This document shows, piece after piece, positions 33,098 to 42,112 of a stretch of DNA of 64,000 nt. The position numbers were made by a program, and so were the translations under genes. The notes under the pieces were generated by a model. The model did no database searches and was not told the DNA's origin. It saw nothing but the letters and a program-made list of their open reading frames with translations. Source of the stretch: Achromobacter denitrificans NBRC 15125 (GTDB taxonomy: Bacteria; Pseudomonadota; Gammaproteobacteria; Burkholderiales; Burkholderiaceae_B); assembly GCF_001571365.1 (NCBI RefSeq), contig NZ_BCTQ01000027.1, forward strand, positions 26,389-90,388. Reading direction: 5' to 3'. Positions within the stretch are counted from its first letter, which is position 1; each line of letters begins with the position of its first letter.

Positions 33098-34315
33098 ATG
33101 GATATCGAGGTCGTGATGCCCGCCATCGGCGCGGGCACGACGCAAGGCAAGATCCTGCAATGGTTGAAGCAGTCCGGCGACGCGGTCAAGGCCGGCGATA
33201 TCCTGGCCGAAATCGAGACCGACAAGGCCGTCATCGAACTGGAAGCGCTGGACAGCGGCGTCCTGCACCGCATCCATGTGCCCGCCGGAGACACCGAGGT
33301 TCCGGTGGGCGACGTGATCGCGACGCTGCTGCCCGAGGGCGCCGTCGCGGCCCAGGCCGCCGAGCCCGCTCCGGCGGCGCCACCCGCGCCGGCGATTGCG
33401 GCCGCGGGCGCGACGCGGCAGGCAGCGCCAGCGCTGGACGAGCACCGCCTCTTCGCCAGCCCTTCCGCGCGGCGCCTGGCGCGCACGCTGGGCGTGGACC
33501 TGCATGCGCTCGCCGGCAGCGGACCGAACGGCCGCATCGTCAGGGTGGATATCGAAAACGCGGCGGCGTCGCGGCCGGCGATGGCGCAGGCGGCTCCGGC
33601 CGCCATCGCGCCGCGCGCGGCCGGCGCGGAACTGGAGCCGCACACGCCGATGCGCAGCACCATCGCGCGCCGTCTCGTCCAGTCCAAGCAGCAGATCCCG
33701 CATTTCTACCTGACGGTGGATTGCCGCATGGACGCGATGATGGCCGCCCGCGCCGCATTGAACGCGCGCGGCGAGGCCGCGCCCCAACCCTGGCGCCATT
33801 CGTTGAACGACCTGCTGGCGATGGCGGTGGCGCGCGCGCTGAGGCAGACGCCGGCCGTCAATTCGCAGTGGACGGACGAGGGCATCGCCCGGCTGGACCG
33901 GGTGGACCTGAGCATCGCCGTCGCGCTGGAATCCGGCCTCATCACGCCCATCGTGCGCGATGCCGACAAGAAGTCCCTGCGCGAGCTTTCGGCTGAAATC
34001 GCGCAATTGGCCGAGCAGGCGCGCCGCGGCCGCCTGCGGCCCGAACAATATGAAGGCGCAAGCCTGACGCTGTCGAACCTGGGCATGCATGGCGTGCGTG
34101 AATTCGCCGCCATCATCAACCCGCCGCAAAGCGCCATCCTGGCCGCCGGCGCGGTCACCCGGCAGCCGGTGGTCGACGGAGACGAGATCCGGATCGGCCA
34201 CGTCATGAGCCTGACCCTGTCGGCCGACCACCGGGTGGTGGACGGCGCGGTGGGCGCGCAGTTCCTGAAGGCAGTGAAGCAGCTGCTGGAGAATCCGATC
34301 GAACTGATTCTCTAG
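33098..34315 (+). CDS. Dihydrolipoamide acyltransferase (E2)
   Basis: 405 residues with three domains. The lipoyl domain covers 1-75 with lipoyl Lys43 in ETDKAVIEL. An Ala/Pro-rich linker is followed by an E1/E3-binding domain near 112-150 (FASPSARRLARTLGVD). The catalytic domain ends with HRVVDG, the HxxxDG acyltransferase motif. One lipoyl domain and this length fit acetoin or branched-chain E2s more than pyruvate E2. It works with the fused E1 encoded two genes upstream; an E3 from elsewhere is needed to reoxidise the lipoyl group. Confidence 0.92.
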   Translation: MDIEVVMPAIGAGTTQGKILQWLKQSGDAVKAGDILAEIETDKAVIELEALDSGVLHRIHVPAGDTEVPVGDVIATLLPEGAVAAQAAEPAPAAPPAPAIAAAGATRQAAPALDEHRLFASPSARRLARTLGVDLHALAGSGPNGRIVRVDIENAAASRPAMAQAAPAAIAPRAAGAELEPHTPMRSTIARRLVQSKQQIPHFYLTVDCRMDAMMAARAALNARGEAAPQPWRHSLNDLLAMAVARALRQTPAVNSQWTDEGIARLDRVDLSIAVALESGLITPIVRDADKKSLRELSAEIAQLAEQARRGRLRPEQYEGASLTLSNLGMHGVREFAAIINPPQSAILAAGAVTRQPVVDGDEIRIGHVMSLTLSADHRVVDGAVGAQFLKAVKQLLENPIELIL

Positions 34316-34435
34316 CGTCCTGGGCGGGACCCAGGCAGCGTCCACGGCATCAGGGCAAGGTGGACCGCGAACGGCGTACAGACCGATGGCGGCGGCAAGA
34401 CGAAGCACCATTACATCAAGTCTGGAGACAAAGGA

Positions 34436-35632
34436 ATGAAAATGCAGAAGCAGCTTTCCCGCATCGCCTGCGCGGCCGCGTTCGTGGCCATGGCCCAGGG
34501 CGCGTGGGCGCAGGCCGACATCAAGATCGGCTACAACAGCGACATGTCCGCCAGCGGCTCGGCCGACTTCGGCGTGTCGGCGCTGTCGGGGGCCAGGCAG
34601 GCCGCCGAGGAAATCAACGCCGCAGGAGGCGTCCTGGGACGCAAGCTGGTCATCGTGGCGCGCGATGACGTGGGTTCGCCGCCCAAGTCCATCCAGAACG
34701 CCAACGAGCTGGTGGACAACGAGAAGGTCGTCGCCATGCTGGGCGGGGTGAACTCGGGCAATATGCTGGCCTGGCTGCACATCGTGCAGCAGAAGAAGGT
34801 GCCCACGATTTCCCCGTCGGCCACCGCCACCGAGATCACCAACCGCTACAGCAAGGAGCCCGCGAACTACATCTTCCGCGTGTCCATGCGCGACCTGGAC
34901 CAGATCACGCTGCTTGCCGCCTACGCGGCCAAGGCGACCAAGAACAAGAAGATCGCCATCATCGCCGACACCACCGGCTACGGGCAGCAGGGCGCGAAGG
35001 ATGCCGCGCACGTGCTGGGCCTGTATGGCATCACGCCGGTGGCCAACGAGAAGTTCGGCCCGAAGGACACGGACATGTCCTCGCAGCTGAACAAGATCAA
35101 GGCCGCCGGGGCGGATACCGTCATCGTCTACGCGCTGGCCGACGCCAACGGCCACCTGATGCGCAGCCAGGAGAAGATCAACTACTTCCCGGTCACGCTG
35201 GGTTCCTGGGCCAACCTCAGCCCTCCGTTCCTGCGCATCGCGGGGCCGGAACTGGCCAAGAAAATGATCTTCACGGCGTCCATCACCGAAGATTCCACGC
35301 CGCAGTCGCGCGCGCTCTACGACGCGATCATGAAAAAGGAAGGCAAGCTGCCCACCTACGTGTTCGCGGCGCATGCCTATGACTCGGTCAAGGTCCTCGC
35401 GGCCGCGATGACCCAGGCCCAGTCCACGGACGGCGAAAAGGTGCAGCAGGCGCTGGACAAGCTGGGCAAGGTCGACGGCGTGATCAAGACCTACGCGCCG
35501 GCCTTCACCAAGGAGAACCACGAGGCCCTGTCGTACCGCGACTTTCGCCTGGTGCGCTGGATCGACGGCAAGGTGGTGACGGTGGACGACGAGGTCAGCC
35601 GCGGCATCAAGCCGGACGAACTCAAGCAATAA
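34436..35632 (+). CDS. Liv-type periplasmic substrate-binding protein without a local transporter
   Basis: 398 residues with a Sec signal peptide ending in GAWAQA. Mature Peripla_BP_6 body: DIKIGYNSDMSASGSADFGV, GGVNSGNMLAWLH, IADTTGYGQQGAKDA and NEKFGPKDTDMSSQLNKI. ATG 34436 follows GGAG by eight bases; an in-frame ATG at 34442 also has AAGGA close by, so the start is uncertain by two codons. It is strikingly similar over its whole length to the receptor at 39906-41108, whose permease genes follow directly. No permease adjoins this copy, so the two receptors probably share one importer. The 120-base gap before it shows no clear promoter. Confidence 0.88.
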   Translation: MKMQKQLSRIACAAAFVAMAQGAWAQADIKIGYNSDMSASGSADFGVSALSGARQAAEEINAAGGVLGRKLVIVARDDVGSPPKSIQNANELVDNEKVVAMLGGVNSGNMLAWLHIVQQKKVPTISPSATATEITNRYSKEPANYIFRVSMRDLDQITLLAAYAAKATKNKKIAIIADTTGYGQQGAKDAAHVLGLYGITPVANEKFGPKDTDMSSQLNKIKAAGADTVIVYALADANGHLMRSQEKINYFPVTLGSWANLSPPFLRIAGPELAKKMIFTASITEDSTPQSRALYDAIMKKEGKLPTYVFAAHAYDSVKVLAAAMTQAQSTDGEKVQQALDKLGKVDGVIKTYAPAFTKENHEALSYRDFRLVRWIDGKVVTVDDEVSRGIKPDELKQ

Positions 35633-35659
35633 GCCGCGCGGCGGGCGCCCGCCCGGCGG

Positions 35660-36550
35660 TCAGGGCTGGCGCTTGCTGAGGTGGTTGACGAAGAGCTTGG
35701 CCGCCGTGGGCAGGGCGTCGAAGGCGCGCACGCAGATCTGGATCTGGCGCCGGGCCCACGGTTCCGACAGCGGGATGATGCGGATGTCGAACATGACCGA
35801 GTAGCGGCGGGCGATGTCCAGCGGCAGCACGCCGATGCCCAGCCCGGAATTCACCATGAAGCACAGCGCATCGAAGCCGGTGACCTGCACCTTGAGCTGG
35901 ATGTTGCGCTTTTCGTCGCTGGCGGCGTTGGACAGGATGCGGTTGATGGCGCTGCCCCGGTGCAGCCCGACGAAGTCGTGTTCGAGGGCGTCGGCGAAGC
36001 GGAAGCCGGGCCTGTCCTGCAAGGGATGGTCGGCGGGCACCACCAGCGCCAGGGTGTCTTCGCGGTAGGGGTAGATCTCCACGTCGTGGTCGGGCGCGGT
36101 GCCCGAGAAAATGCCTACGTCCGCGGCGTTCTCGGCCACCGACTTGATGATGGTCGAGGTGATCTTCTCTTCCAGGTCCACCTGGACGTTCGGGTAGTCG
36201 TTCAGGAAGAGCTTGATGTCCTGGGGCAGGAACTGGGTGATGGCGGAGATATTGGCGTGCACCCGGATGAACCCGCGCAGGCCGCGCGAATAGTCGCGCA
36301 TGTGCACGGAGATTTCGTCCAGTTCGTGCAGGGCGCGACGCGCCATGGTGGACAGGGCGATGCCGGCGGGAGTGGGGCGGATGCCCTTGTTGGTGCGGAT
36401 CAGCAGCCGGATCTTGAGGTTCTCTTCCAGCTCGCTGATGCGCTTGCTGATCGCGGCCGCGGCGATGTGCTCGTGTTCGGCCGCGGCGGCGATGGTGCCC
36501 TGCTCGACCACGCTGATGAAGAGCTTGAGGGAGGTGGGATCGAGACGCAT
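35660..36550 (-). CDS. LysR-family transcriptional regulator
   Basis: 296 residues. The N-terminus RLDPTSLKLFISVVEQGTI and the helix EHEHIAAAAISKRISELE form the DNA-binding domain; the rest is a LysR effector domain with GIGVLPLDIARR. The recognition helix is AISKRISELEENLKIRLLIR. It is divergent from the aldehyde dehydrogenase gene with a 189-base gap that holds an inverted repeat, so it probably controls the oxidation and uptake operon at 36740-46767. Confidence 0.87.
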   Translation of the reverse strand: MRLDPTSLKLFISVVEQGTIAAAAEHEHIAAAAISKRISELEENLKIRLLIRTNKGIRPTPAGIALSTMARRALHELDEISVHMRDYSRGLRGFIRVHANISAITQFLPQDIKLFLNDYPNVQVDLEEKITSTIIKSVAENAADVGIFSGTAPDHDVEIYPYREDTLALVVPADHPLQDRPGFRFADALEHDFVGLHRGSAINRILSNAASDEKRNIQLKVQVTGFDALCFMVNSGLGIGVLPLDIARRYSVMFDIRIIPLSEPWARRQIQICVRAFDALPTAAKLFVNHLSKRQP

Positions 36551-36608
36551 GGCGGGGCGGGCGGAAAAAGCGGACGAGACGGCCCATTGTAGCGAAGCGA
36601 GGTTTTGT

Positions 36609-36625
36609 CATCGCGAACGGCGATG
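36609..36625. promoter_or_regulatory. Inverted repeat in the LysR-aldehyde dehydrogenase gap
   Basis: CATCGC (36609-36614), five bases, GCGATG (36620-36625), with another CATCGC copy at 36630-36635. It lies in the middle of the 189-base divergent gap. Spacing and position fit a LysR binding region. No consensus -35/-10 pair is obvious. Confidence 0.4.
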
Positions 36626-36739
36626 GCGGCATCGCTAATGACTGCTGTTGCGGAGGCGGCCGCCAGGGCTATCCTCCCCAAAAAATTTCCCCCGCTCCGG
36701 CGCGGACGGTGCGGAAGACGATGGATGGAGCGCGAGACA

Positions 36740-38209
36740 ATGAATCTGCAGAACAGCCAGCTGCTGCGGCAGCAGGCGTATATCGGCGGCACCTGGTGCG
36801 ATGCCGATGACCGGGCCACCATCACGGTGCGCAACCCCTACGACGCAAGCGTGCTGGGCACGGTGCCCAACCTGGGCCAGGCCGAGACCGCGCGCGCCAT
36901 CGCCGCAGCCGACGACGCCCTGCCGGCCTGGCGCGCCAAGACGGGCAAGGAACGCGGCGCCATCCTGCGCAAGTGGCATGCCCTGATCGAGGCCCACGCC
37001 GACGACCTGGCCCTGCTGCTGACCATGGAACAGGGCAAGCCGCTGGCGGAAGCCCGCGGCGAACTGAACTACGCGCTTTCCTTCGTGGAGTGGTTCGCGG
37101 AAGAAGCCAAGCGCGTCTATGGCGACGTGCTTCCCCCCACCCGCGGCGACCAGCGCATGCTGGCCATCCGCCAGCCCGTGGGCGTGTGCGCCGCGATCAT
37201 CGCCTGGAACTTCCCCTCGGCCCTGGTCACGCGCAAGGTCAGCCCGGCGCTGGCCGCCGGCTGCACGGTGGTGCTCAAGCCGTCCGAGCTGACGCCCTTC
37301 ACCGCGCTGGCCCTGGCCTGGCTGGGCGAGCAGGCCGGCATTCCGCCGGGCGTGCTCAACGTCGTCATCGGCGACCCCGCGCCCATCGGCACGGAGCTCA
37401 CCCGCAATCCGACGGTGCGCAAGCTGACCTTCACCGGGTCCACGCAGACCGGCCGCCTGCTGATGGAGCAAAGCGCCTCCAACATCAAGAAGCTGTCGCT
37501 GGAACTGGGTGGCAACGCGCCGTTCATCGTGTTCGAGGACGCCGACCTGGACGAGGCCGTGCAGGGGCTGGTGCTGTCCAAGTTCCGCAACGCCGGCCAG
37601 ACCTGCGTCTGCGCCAACCGCGTCTACGTCCATGCCAGCGTGGCCGAGGCCTTCAACGACAGGCTATTGGCGGAAATCCGCCGCATGAAGGTGGGCGGCG
37701 GCCTGGAAGCGGGTGTGACGCAGGGCCCGCTGATCGACCAGCGCGCCGTCGACAAGGTGACGCGCCTGGTGGCCGATGCCACGGCGCATGGCGCCACGCT
37801 GCTGGCGGGCGGCAAGCTGCGCGCGCCGGGCACGCTGCTGTACGAGCCCACGCTGCTGACCGGCATCACCGATGCCATGGAACTGGCGCACGAAGAGATC
37901 TTCGGCCCGGTCGTGGGCATCAGCACGTTCGAGTCCGAAGCGGCCGTGCTGGCGCGCGCCAACGACAGCGCCTCGGGGCTGGCCGCCTACTTCTACACCG
38001 CCAACCTGGAGCGGGTGTGGCGCATGATGGAAGGGCTGGAGTACGGCATCGTCGGCGTCAACACCGGCGCCGTGTCCAACGAGGTCGGGCCGTTCGGCGG
38101 GATCAAGGAGTCGGGCGTGGGCCGCGAAGGTTCCAAGTACGGCATCGAAGAATTCCTCGAAATCAAGTACGTCTGCCTCGCCGGCAAGTCGTTCAACGCG
38201 CTCTCCTGA
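36740..38209 (+). CDS. NAD(P)-dependent aldehyde dehydrogenase (succinate-semialdehyde dehydrogenase-like)
   Basis: 489 residues of the ALDH superfamily. FTGSTQTGRLL is the cofactor-binding loop, LELGGNAPFIVFEDAD holds the general-base Glu, and NAGQTCVCANR holds the nucleophile Cys. The ending EVGPFGGIKESGVGREGSKY is typical of GabD-type succinate-semialdehyde dehydrogenases, so the substrate is probably a semialdehyde with a carboxylate. GGAG lies nine bases before ATG 36740; the longer upstream frame overlaps the regulatory gap and is rejected. It precedes the GMC oxidoreductase by 18 bases, so alcohol to aldehyde to acid is the likely sequence. Confidence 0.92.
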   Translation: MNLQNSQLLRQQAYIGGTWCDADDRATITVRNPYDASVLGTVPNLGQAETARAIAAADDALPAWRAKTGKERGAILRKWHALIEAHADDLALLLTMEQGKPLAEARGELNYALSFVEWFAEEAKRVYGDVLPPTRGDQRMLAIRQPVGVCAAIIAWNFPSALVTRKVSPALAAGCTVVLKPSELTPFTALALAWLGEQAGIPPGVLNVVIGDPAPIGTELTRNPTVRKLTFTGSTQTGRLLMEQSASNIKKLSLELGGNAPFIVFEDADLDEAVQGLVLSKFRNAGQTCVCANRVYVHASVAEAFNDRLLAEIRRMKVGGGLEAGVTQGPLIDQRAVDKVTRLVADATAHGATLLAGGKLRAPGTLLYEPTLLTGITDAMELAHEEIFGPVVGISTFESEAAVLARANDSASGLAAYFYTANLERVWRMMEGLEYGIVGVNTGAVSNEVGPFGGIKESGVGREGSKYGIEEFLEIKYVCLAGKSFNALS

Positions 38210-38227
38210 CGCCTCGCGGACCCCGAC

Positions 38228-39862
38228 ATGAGCCAAGCTACGCAGCCTTCCGTCCGCGACGCGGATACGTTCGACTATGTAATCGTGGGATCCGGCGCCG
38301 CCGGCTCCATCCTGGCCAATCGCCTGAGCGCCGACGGTTCGACGGTATGCGTGCTGGAAGCCGGCCCGCCGGACAACAGCCCCTTCCTGCATATTCCGGC
38401 CGGCTTCATCAAGGCCGTGTTCAACAAGAAGTACGCCTGGCAGTTCTCCAGCGAGGGCACCGCGCAGACCAACGGCCGGCGCGTGCCCATTCCGCAGGGC
38501 CGCACGCTGGGCGGCTCCACCTCCATCAACGGCCTGGTCTACAACCGCGGCCAGGCGGCGGATTTCGACCATTGGGCGGCCCTGGGCAACACGGGCTGGT
38601 CCTATGCCGAGGTGCTGCCGTACTTCAAGTCCATGGAGCGCCGCGTGGGCGGCGACGACCGCTACCGCGGCCGCAAGGGCGAGCTGCCCGTCACGGACAT
38701 CGATTGGATTCATCCGCTGTGCGAGGCCTTCATCGCCGGCGCGGTGGAGCAGGGCATTCCCCGCAATCCCGACTACAACGGCGCCGATCAGGCCGGGGTG
38801 GGCTATTTCCAGCGGACCATCGACCGCGGCTGGCGGATGAGCACGGCCAAGTGCTTCCTCAAGCCCGCCATGGCCCGCAAGAACCTGGAAGTGCGCACCT
38901 ATGCCCAGGCCACCCGCATCCTGTTCGAGGGCGCCAAGGCGGTGGGCGTGGCGTACTGCCACCCCGCGCATCCCTCGCAGGCGCGCGCCGTGCGCGCGCG
39001 CCGCGAAGTGATCGTGTCCTGCGGCGCCATCAATACGCCCAAGCTGCTGCAGTTGTCGGGCCTGGGGCCGGCCGACCTCCTGCGCCAGCACAACATCGAG
39101 GTCGTGCGCGACCTGGCCGGCGTGGGCGAGAACCTGAGCGACCACTATTCGGTGCGCGTCGTGGCCCGGGTCAAGAACAGCCAGACCATGAACCAGCTGG
39201 TCAAGGGCCTGAGCCTGGCCGGCCAGATCAGCCGCTGGCTGATGAAGCGCCCCAGCATTATGGCGCTGAGCCCGTCGCTGCTGCACTACTTCTGGAAATC
39301 CACGCCCGACCTGACGGCGCCCGACCTGCAAGGCGTGTTCACCCCCGCCAGCTACAAGGAAGGCTACGTGGGCATGCTGGACGACTTTCCGGGCATGACG
39401 GCCGGCGTGTGGCAGCACCGCCCCGAAAGCCGCGGCCAGGTTCGCATCCGGTCGGCCGATCCGCTGCAGGATCCCCTCATCCTGGCCAACTACCTGGAGC
39501 ACGAGGGCGACCAGCAGACCCTGGTGCGCGGCATCCGCCTGGCGCGCCAGCTGCTGCGTTCCCAGGCCCTGGCGCCGTACTTCGACAGCGAGGTCCTGCC
39601 GGGCCCGTTGTGCGAATCCGATTCCGAGCTGCTGGATTTCGCGCGCCGCTACGGCGTGTCCTCCTATCACGTCAACGGCACGGCCCGCATGGGCCAGGCC
39701 GACGACAAGTACGCGGTGGTCGATCCCCAGCTGCGGGTGCACGGTATCCAGAACCTGCGCGTCATCGATTCGTCGGTGATGCCGGCCATGCCCTCGGCCA
39801 ATATCTGCGCGGCCACGATGATGATCGGCAACAAGGCCGCCGACCTGATCAAGCAATCCTGA
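38228..39862 (+). CDS. GMC-family FAD-dependent alcohol dehydrogenase/oxidoreductase
   Basis: 544 residues. FAD dinucleotide fold YVIVGSGAAGSILANRLS (18-35), GMC signature 1 around GRTLGGSTSINGLVYNRG, signature 2 around SCGAINTPKLLQLSG, and active-site His in SSYHVNGTARMG. The family oxidises primary alcohols (choline, polyethylene glycol, long-chain and sugar alcohols), passing electrons to quinone or oxygen. No export signal is seen, so it is cytoplasmic or membrane-associated. Between the ALDH and an importer it should make the aldehyde used by the ALDH. Confidence 0.92.
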   Translation: MSQATQPSVRDADTFDYVIVGSGAAGSILANRLSADGSTVCVLEAGPPDNSPFLHIPAGFIKAVFNKKYAWQFSSEGTAQTNGRRVPIPQGRTLGGSTSINGLVYNRGQAADFDHWAALGNTGWSYAEVLPYFKSMERRVGGDDRYRGRKGELPVTDIDWIHPLCEAFIAGAVEQGIPRNPDYNGADQAGVGYFQRTIDRGWRMSTAKCFLKPAMARKNLEVRTYAQATRILFEGAKAVGVAYCHPAHPSQARAVRARREVIVSCGAINTPKLLQLSGLGPADLLRQHNIEVVRDLAGVGENLSDHYSVRVVARVKNSQTMNQLVKGLSLAGQISRWLMKRPSIMALSPSLLHYFWKSTPDLTAPDLQGVFTPASYKEGYVGMLDDFPGMTAGVWQHRPESRGQVRIRSADPLQDPLILANYLEHEGDQQTLVRGIRLARQLLRSQALAPYFDSEVLPGPLCESDSELLDFARRYGVSSYHVNGTARMGQADDKYAVVDPQLRVHGIQNLRVIDSSVMPAMPSANICAATMMIGNKAADLIKQS

Positions 39863-39905
39863 AAAACCAGTCAGCGATCACTCCAGTGATCCAGAAGGAG
39901 ACAAC

Positions 39906-41108
39906 GTGAGCATCAAACACTTCCCCAAGACGATGAAGGCCCTGCTGGTGGCGGCGGCGCTGGCGGGCGCCAGCGGCGCGGCGCTGGCCGACGACATCAA
40001 GATCGGCTTCAACAGCGACATGTCGGCCACCGGCTCGGCGGACTTCGGCATTTCGGCGCTGGCCGGCGCGCGGCAGGCCGCCGACGAATTGAACGCGGCG
40101 GGCGGGGTGCTGGGCAAGAAGGTCGTCATCGTCGAGCGCGACGACGTGGGCGCGCCGCCCAAGGCCATCCAGAACACCAACGAACTGGTCGACAACGTCA
40201 AGGTCAACGCCATGCTGGGCGGCGTGAACTCGGGCAATATGCTGGCCTGGCTGCACATCGTGCAGCAGAAGAAGATCCCGACGATCTCGCCCGTGGCCAC
40301 CGCCACCGACATCACCGGCCGCTACGCCAAGTCGCCGCCGAACTACGTGTTCCGCGTGTCCATGCGCGACCGCGACCAGATCGCGCTGCTGGCCGCCTAC
40401 GCCGCCCGCGCCAGCAAGACCGGCAAGATCGCCATCATCGCCGACACCACCGGCTACGGCCAGCAGGGCGCCAAGGACGCGGTCGAGATCCTGGGCCTGC
40501 ACAAGATCACGCCGGTGGCCAACGAGAAGTTCGGTCCGAAGGACACGGATATGTCGTCGCAGCTGAACAAGATCAAGAGCTCGGGCGCCGATACGCTGAT
40601 CGTGTACGCGCTGGCCGACTCCAACGCGCACGTCATGCGCAGCCTGGAGAAGATCAACTACTTCCCGACCACGCTGGCGTCCTGGGCGAACCTGAGCTCG
40701 CCGTTCCTGCGCATCGCCGGTCCGGAACTCGCCAAGAAGATGATCTTCACGGCGTCCATCACGGAAGACTCGTCGCCGGAATCCAAGGCCCTGTACGACA
40801 CCCTGATGAAGCGCGACGGCCGCCTGCCGACCTACGTGATGGCCGCCCAGGCCTACGACTCGGTCAAGCTGATCGCCGCCGCCATGGAACAGGCCAAGTC
40901 GACCGACGGCGAGGCCGTGCAGGGCGCGCTGCAGACCCTGGCGCAGGCCAAGGGCGTGATCAAGACCTACCAGCAGCCGTTCTCGGCCGACAACCACGAA
41001 GCGCTGTCGGTGAAGGACTTCCGGCTGGTGCGCTGGATCGACGGCAAGGTGGTGTCGGTGGACGACGAGTTCACTCGCGCGATTACGCCGGACGACCTGA
41101 AGCTGTAA
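39906..41108 (+). CDS. Liv-type periplasmic substrate-binding protein
   Basis: 400 residues from GTG 39906, preceded by AAGGAG. The signal peptide ends in GAALAD. The mature part opens DIKIGFNSDMSATGSADFGI and is nearly superimposable on the receptor at 34436-35632, by eye roughly three quarters identical. It is followed by LivH, a LivM-LivG fusion and LivF. A stable hairpin at 41144-41174 separates it from LivH; such hairpins often keep receptor mRNA more abundant than permease mRNA. Confidence 0.92.
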   Translation: MSIKHFPKTMKALLVAAALAGASGAALADDIKIGFNSDMSATGSADFGISALAGARQAADELNAAGGVLGKKVVIVERDDVGAPPKAIQNTNELVDNVKVNAMLGGVNSGNMLAWLHIVQQKKIPTISPVATATDITGRYAKSPPNYVFRVSMRDRDQIALLAAYAARASKTGKIAIIADTTGYGQQGAKDAVEILGLHKITPVANEKFGPKDTDMSSQLNKIKSSGADTLIVYALADSNAHVMRSLEKINYFPTTLASWANLSSPFLRIAGPELAKKMIFTASITEDSSPESKALYDTLMKRDGRLPTYVMAAQAYDSVKLIAAAMEQAKSTDGEAVQGALQTLAQAKGVIKTYQQPFSADNHEALSVKDFRLVRWIDGKVVSVDDEFTRAITPDDLKL

Positions 41109-41143
41109 ATCAGCCGGCCAGCGCCGAGCATCGATAAGGATCT

Positions 41144-41174
41144 CTCCCCGGGGCGTCGCGACGCCTTCGGGGAG
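41144..41174 (+). promoter_or_regulatory. Stable intercistronic hairpin after the receptor gene
   Basis: CTCCCCG (41144-41150) pairs with CGGGGAG (41168-41174), and the inner GGCGTC/GACGCC (41152-41157, 41160-41165) adds a second stem. No T run follows, so it is more likely an mRNA stabiliser or partial attenuator between the receptor and LivH genes than a terminator. Confidence 0.5.
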
Positions 41175-41197
41175 TCGTCAAAAGGGGGGCATCCAGC

Positions 41198-42112
41198 ATG
41201 CAAATACTACAAGCCATCTTGAGCGGATTGGCCATGGGCAGCGTCTACGCCCTGGTCGCGTTCGGGTTCAGCATTACCTACACCACGACCAAGACGTTCA
41301 ACTTCGGACAGGGCGCGTTCCTGGCGCTGGCCGGCCTGATCGGCATCAGCGCAATCCTGCTGGTCACCCAGGGCAAGCTCATCGGGTTTCCCAATCCCGA
41401 GGACGTCACCTGGGGCACCTTCCTGTTCGCCCTGCTGGCCGCCATGCTGGTACTGAGCCTGCTGGGCTACGTGCTCTACATCACCGCCATCCGCCATTTC
41501 GTCGGCGAGGCGGGCTTGTCGTGGGTCATGAGCACGATCGGCTTCGGCATCATCATCCAGAACCTGGCGCTGCTGATCTGGGGCCCCGCGCCCATCGCGC
41601 TGGCTTCGCCGCTGGGCGAGGGCATCATCACGATCTTCGGCACGGGCGTCCGGCCCCAGGAGATCCTGGTATTCGGGACCACGCTGGCGCTGATGATTGT
41701 TTTCGACTGGGCGTTGCACAAGACGAAGATGGGCAAGGCCGTGCGCGCGGTGGCGTTCAGCAAGACCACCGCCAGCCTGATGGGCATCAACGCCAACGCC
41801 GTGGCGGTGGCGGTCTTCGCCATCAGTTCGGCCCTGGCCGCGATCGCCGGCGTGATGGTGGCGCCGATCGCGACCGCTTCCGTATTCGTCGGTACGCTGC
41901 TGTCGCTCAAGGCCTTCTCGGCCGCCATCCTGGGCGGCCTGGAAAATCCGCGCGGCTGCATCTTCGGCGGCTTCCTGATCGGGCTGCTGGAGTCGCTGAT
42001 CGGCCTCTGGTATTCGAACCTGCGCGAGATCGCGGTGTTCGCGCTGATCATCGTGGTGCTGTATTTCCGCCCGGCCGGCATCCTCGGCCGCGTGCATGCG
42101 GAGAAAGTATGA
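41198..42112 (+). CDS. livH: Branched-chain-type ABC importer permease LivH
   Basis: 304 residues. It opens LQAILSGLAMGSVYALVAFG and continues with TKTFNFGQGAFLALAG, the LivH counterpart of the NFAQGEF motif. The coupling element is RAVAFSKTTASLMGINANAV, and the end is GGLENPRGCIFGGFLIGLLE. Its stop overlaps the start of the fusion gene by four bases. It forms the permease with the N-terminal part of that fusion. Confidence 0.92.
   Translation: MQILQAILSGLAMGSVYALVAFGFSITYTTTKTFNFGQGAFLALAGLIGISAILLVTQGKLIGFPNPEDVTWGTFLFALLAAMLVLSLLGYVLYITAIRHFVGEAGLSWVMSTIGFGIIIQNLALLIWGPAPIALASPLGEGIITIFGTGVRPQEILVFGTTLALMIVFDWALHKTKMGKAVRAVAFSKTTASLMGINANAVAVAVFAISSALAAIAGVMVAPIATASVFVGTLLSLKAFSAAILGGLENPRGCIFGGFLIGLLESLIGLWYSNLREIAVFALIIVVLYFRPAGILGRVHAEKV

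Noticed and set aside
33092..35629. Minus-strand open frame of 845 codons opposite the E2 and receptor genes
   Set aside because: It spans two well-supported plus-strand genes and has no recognisable domain.
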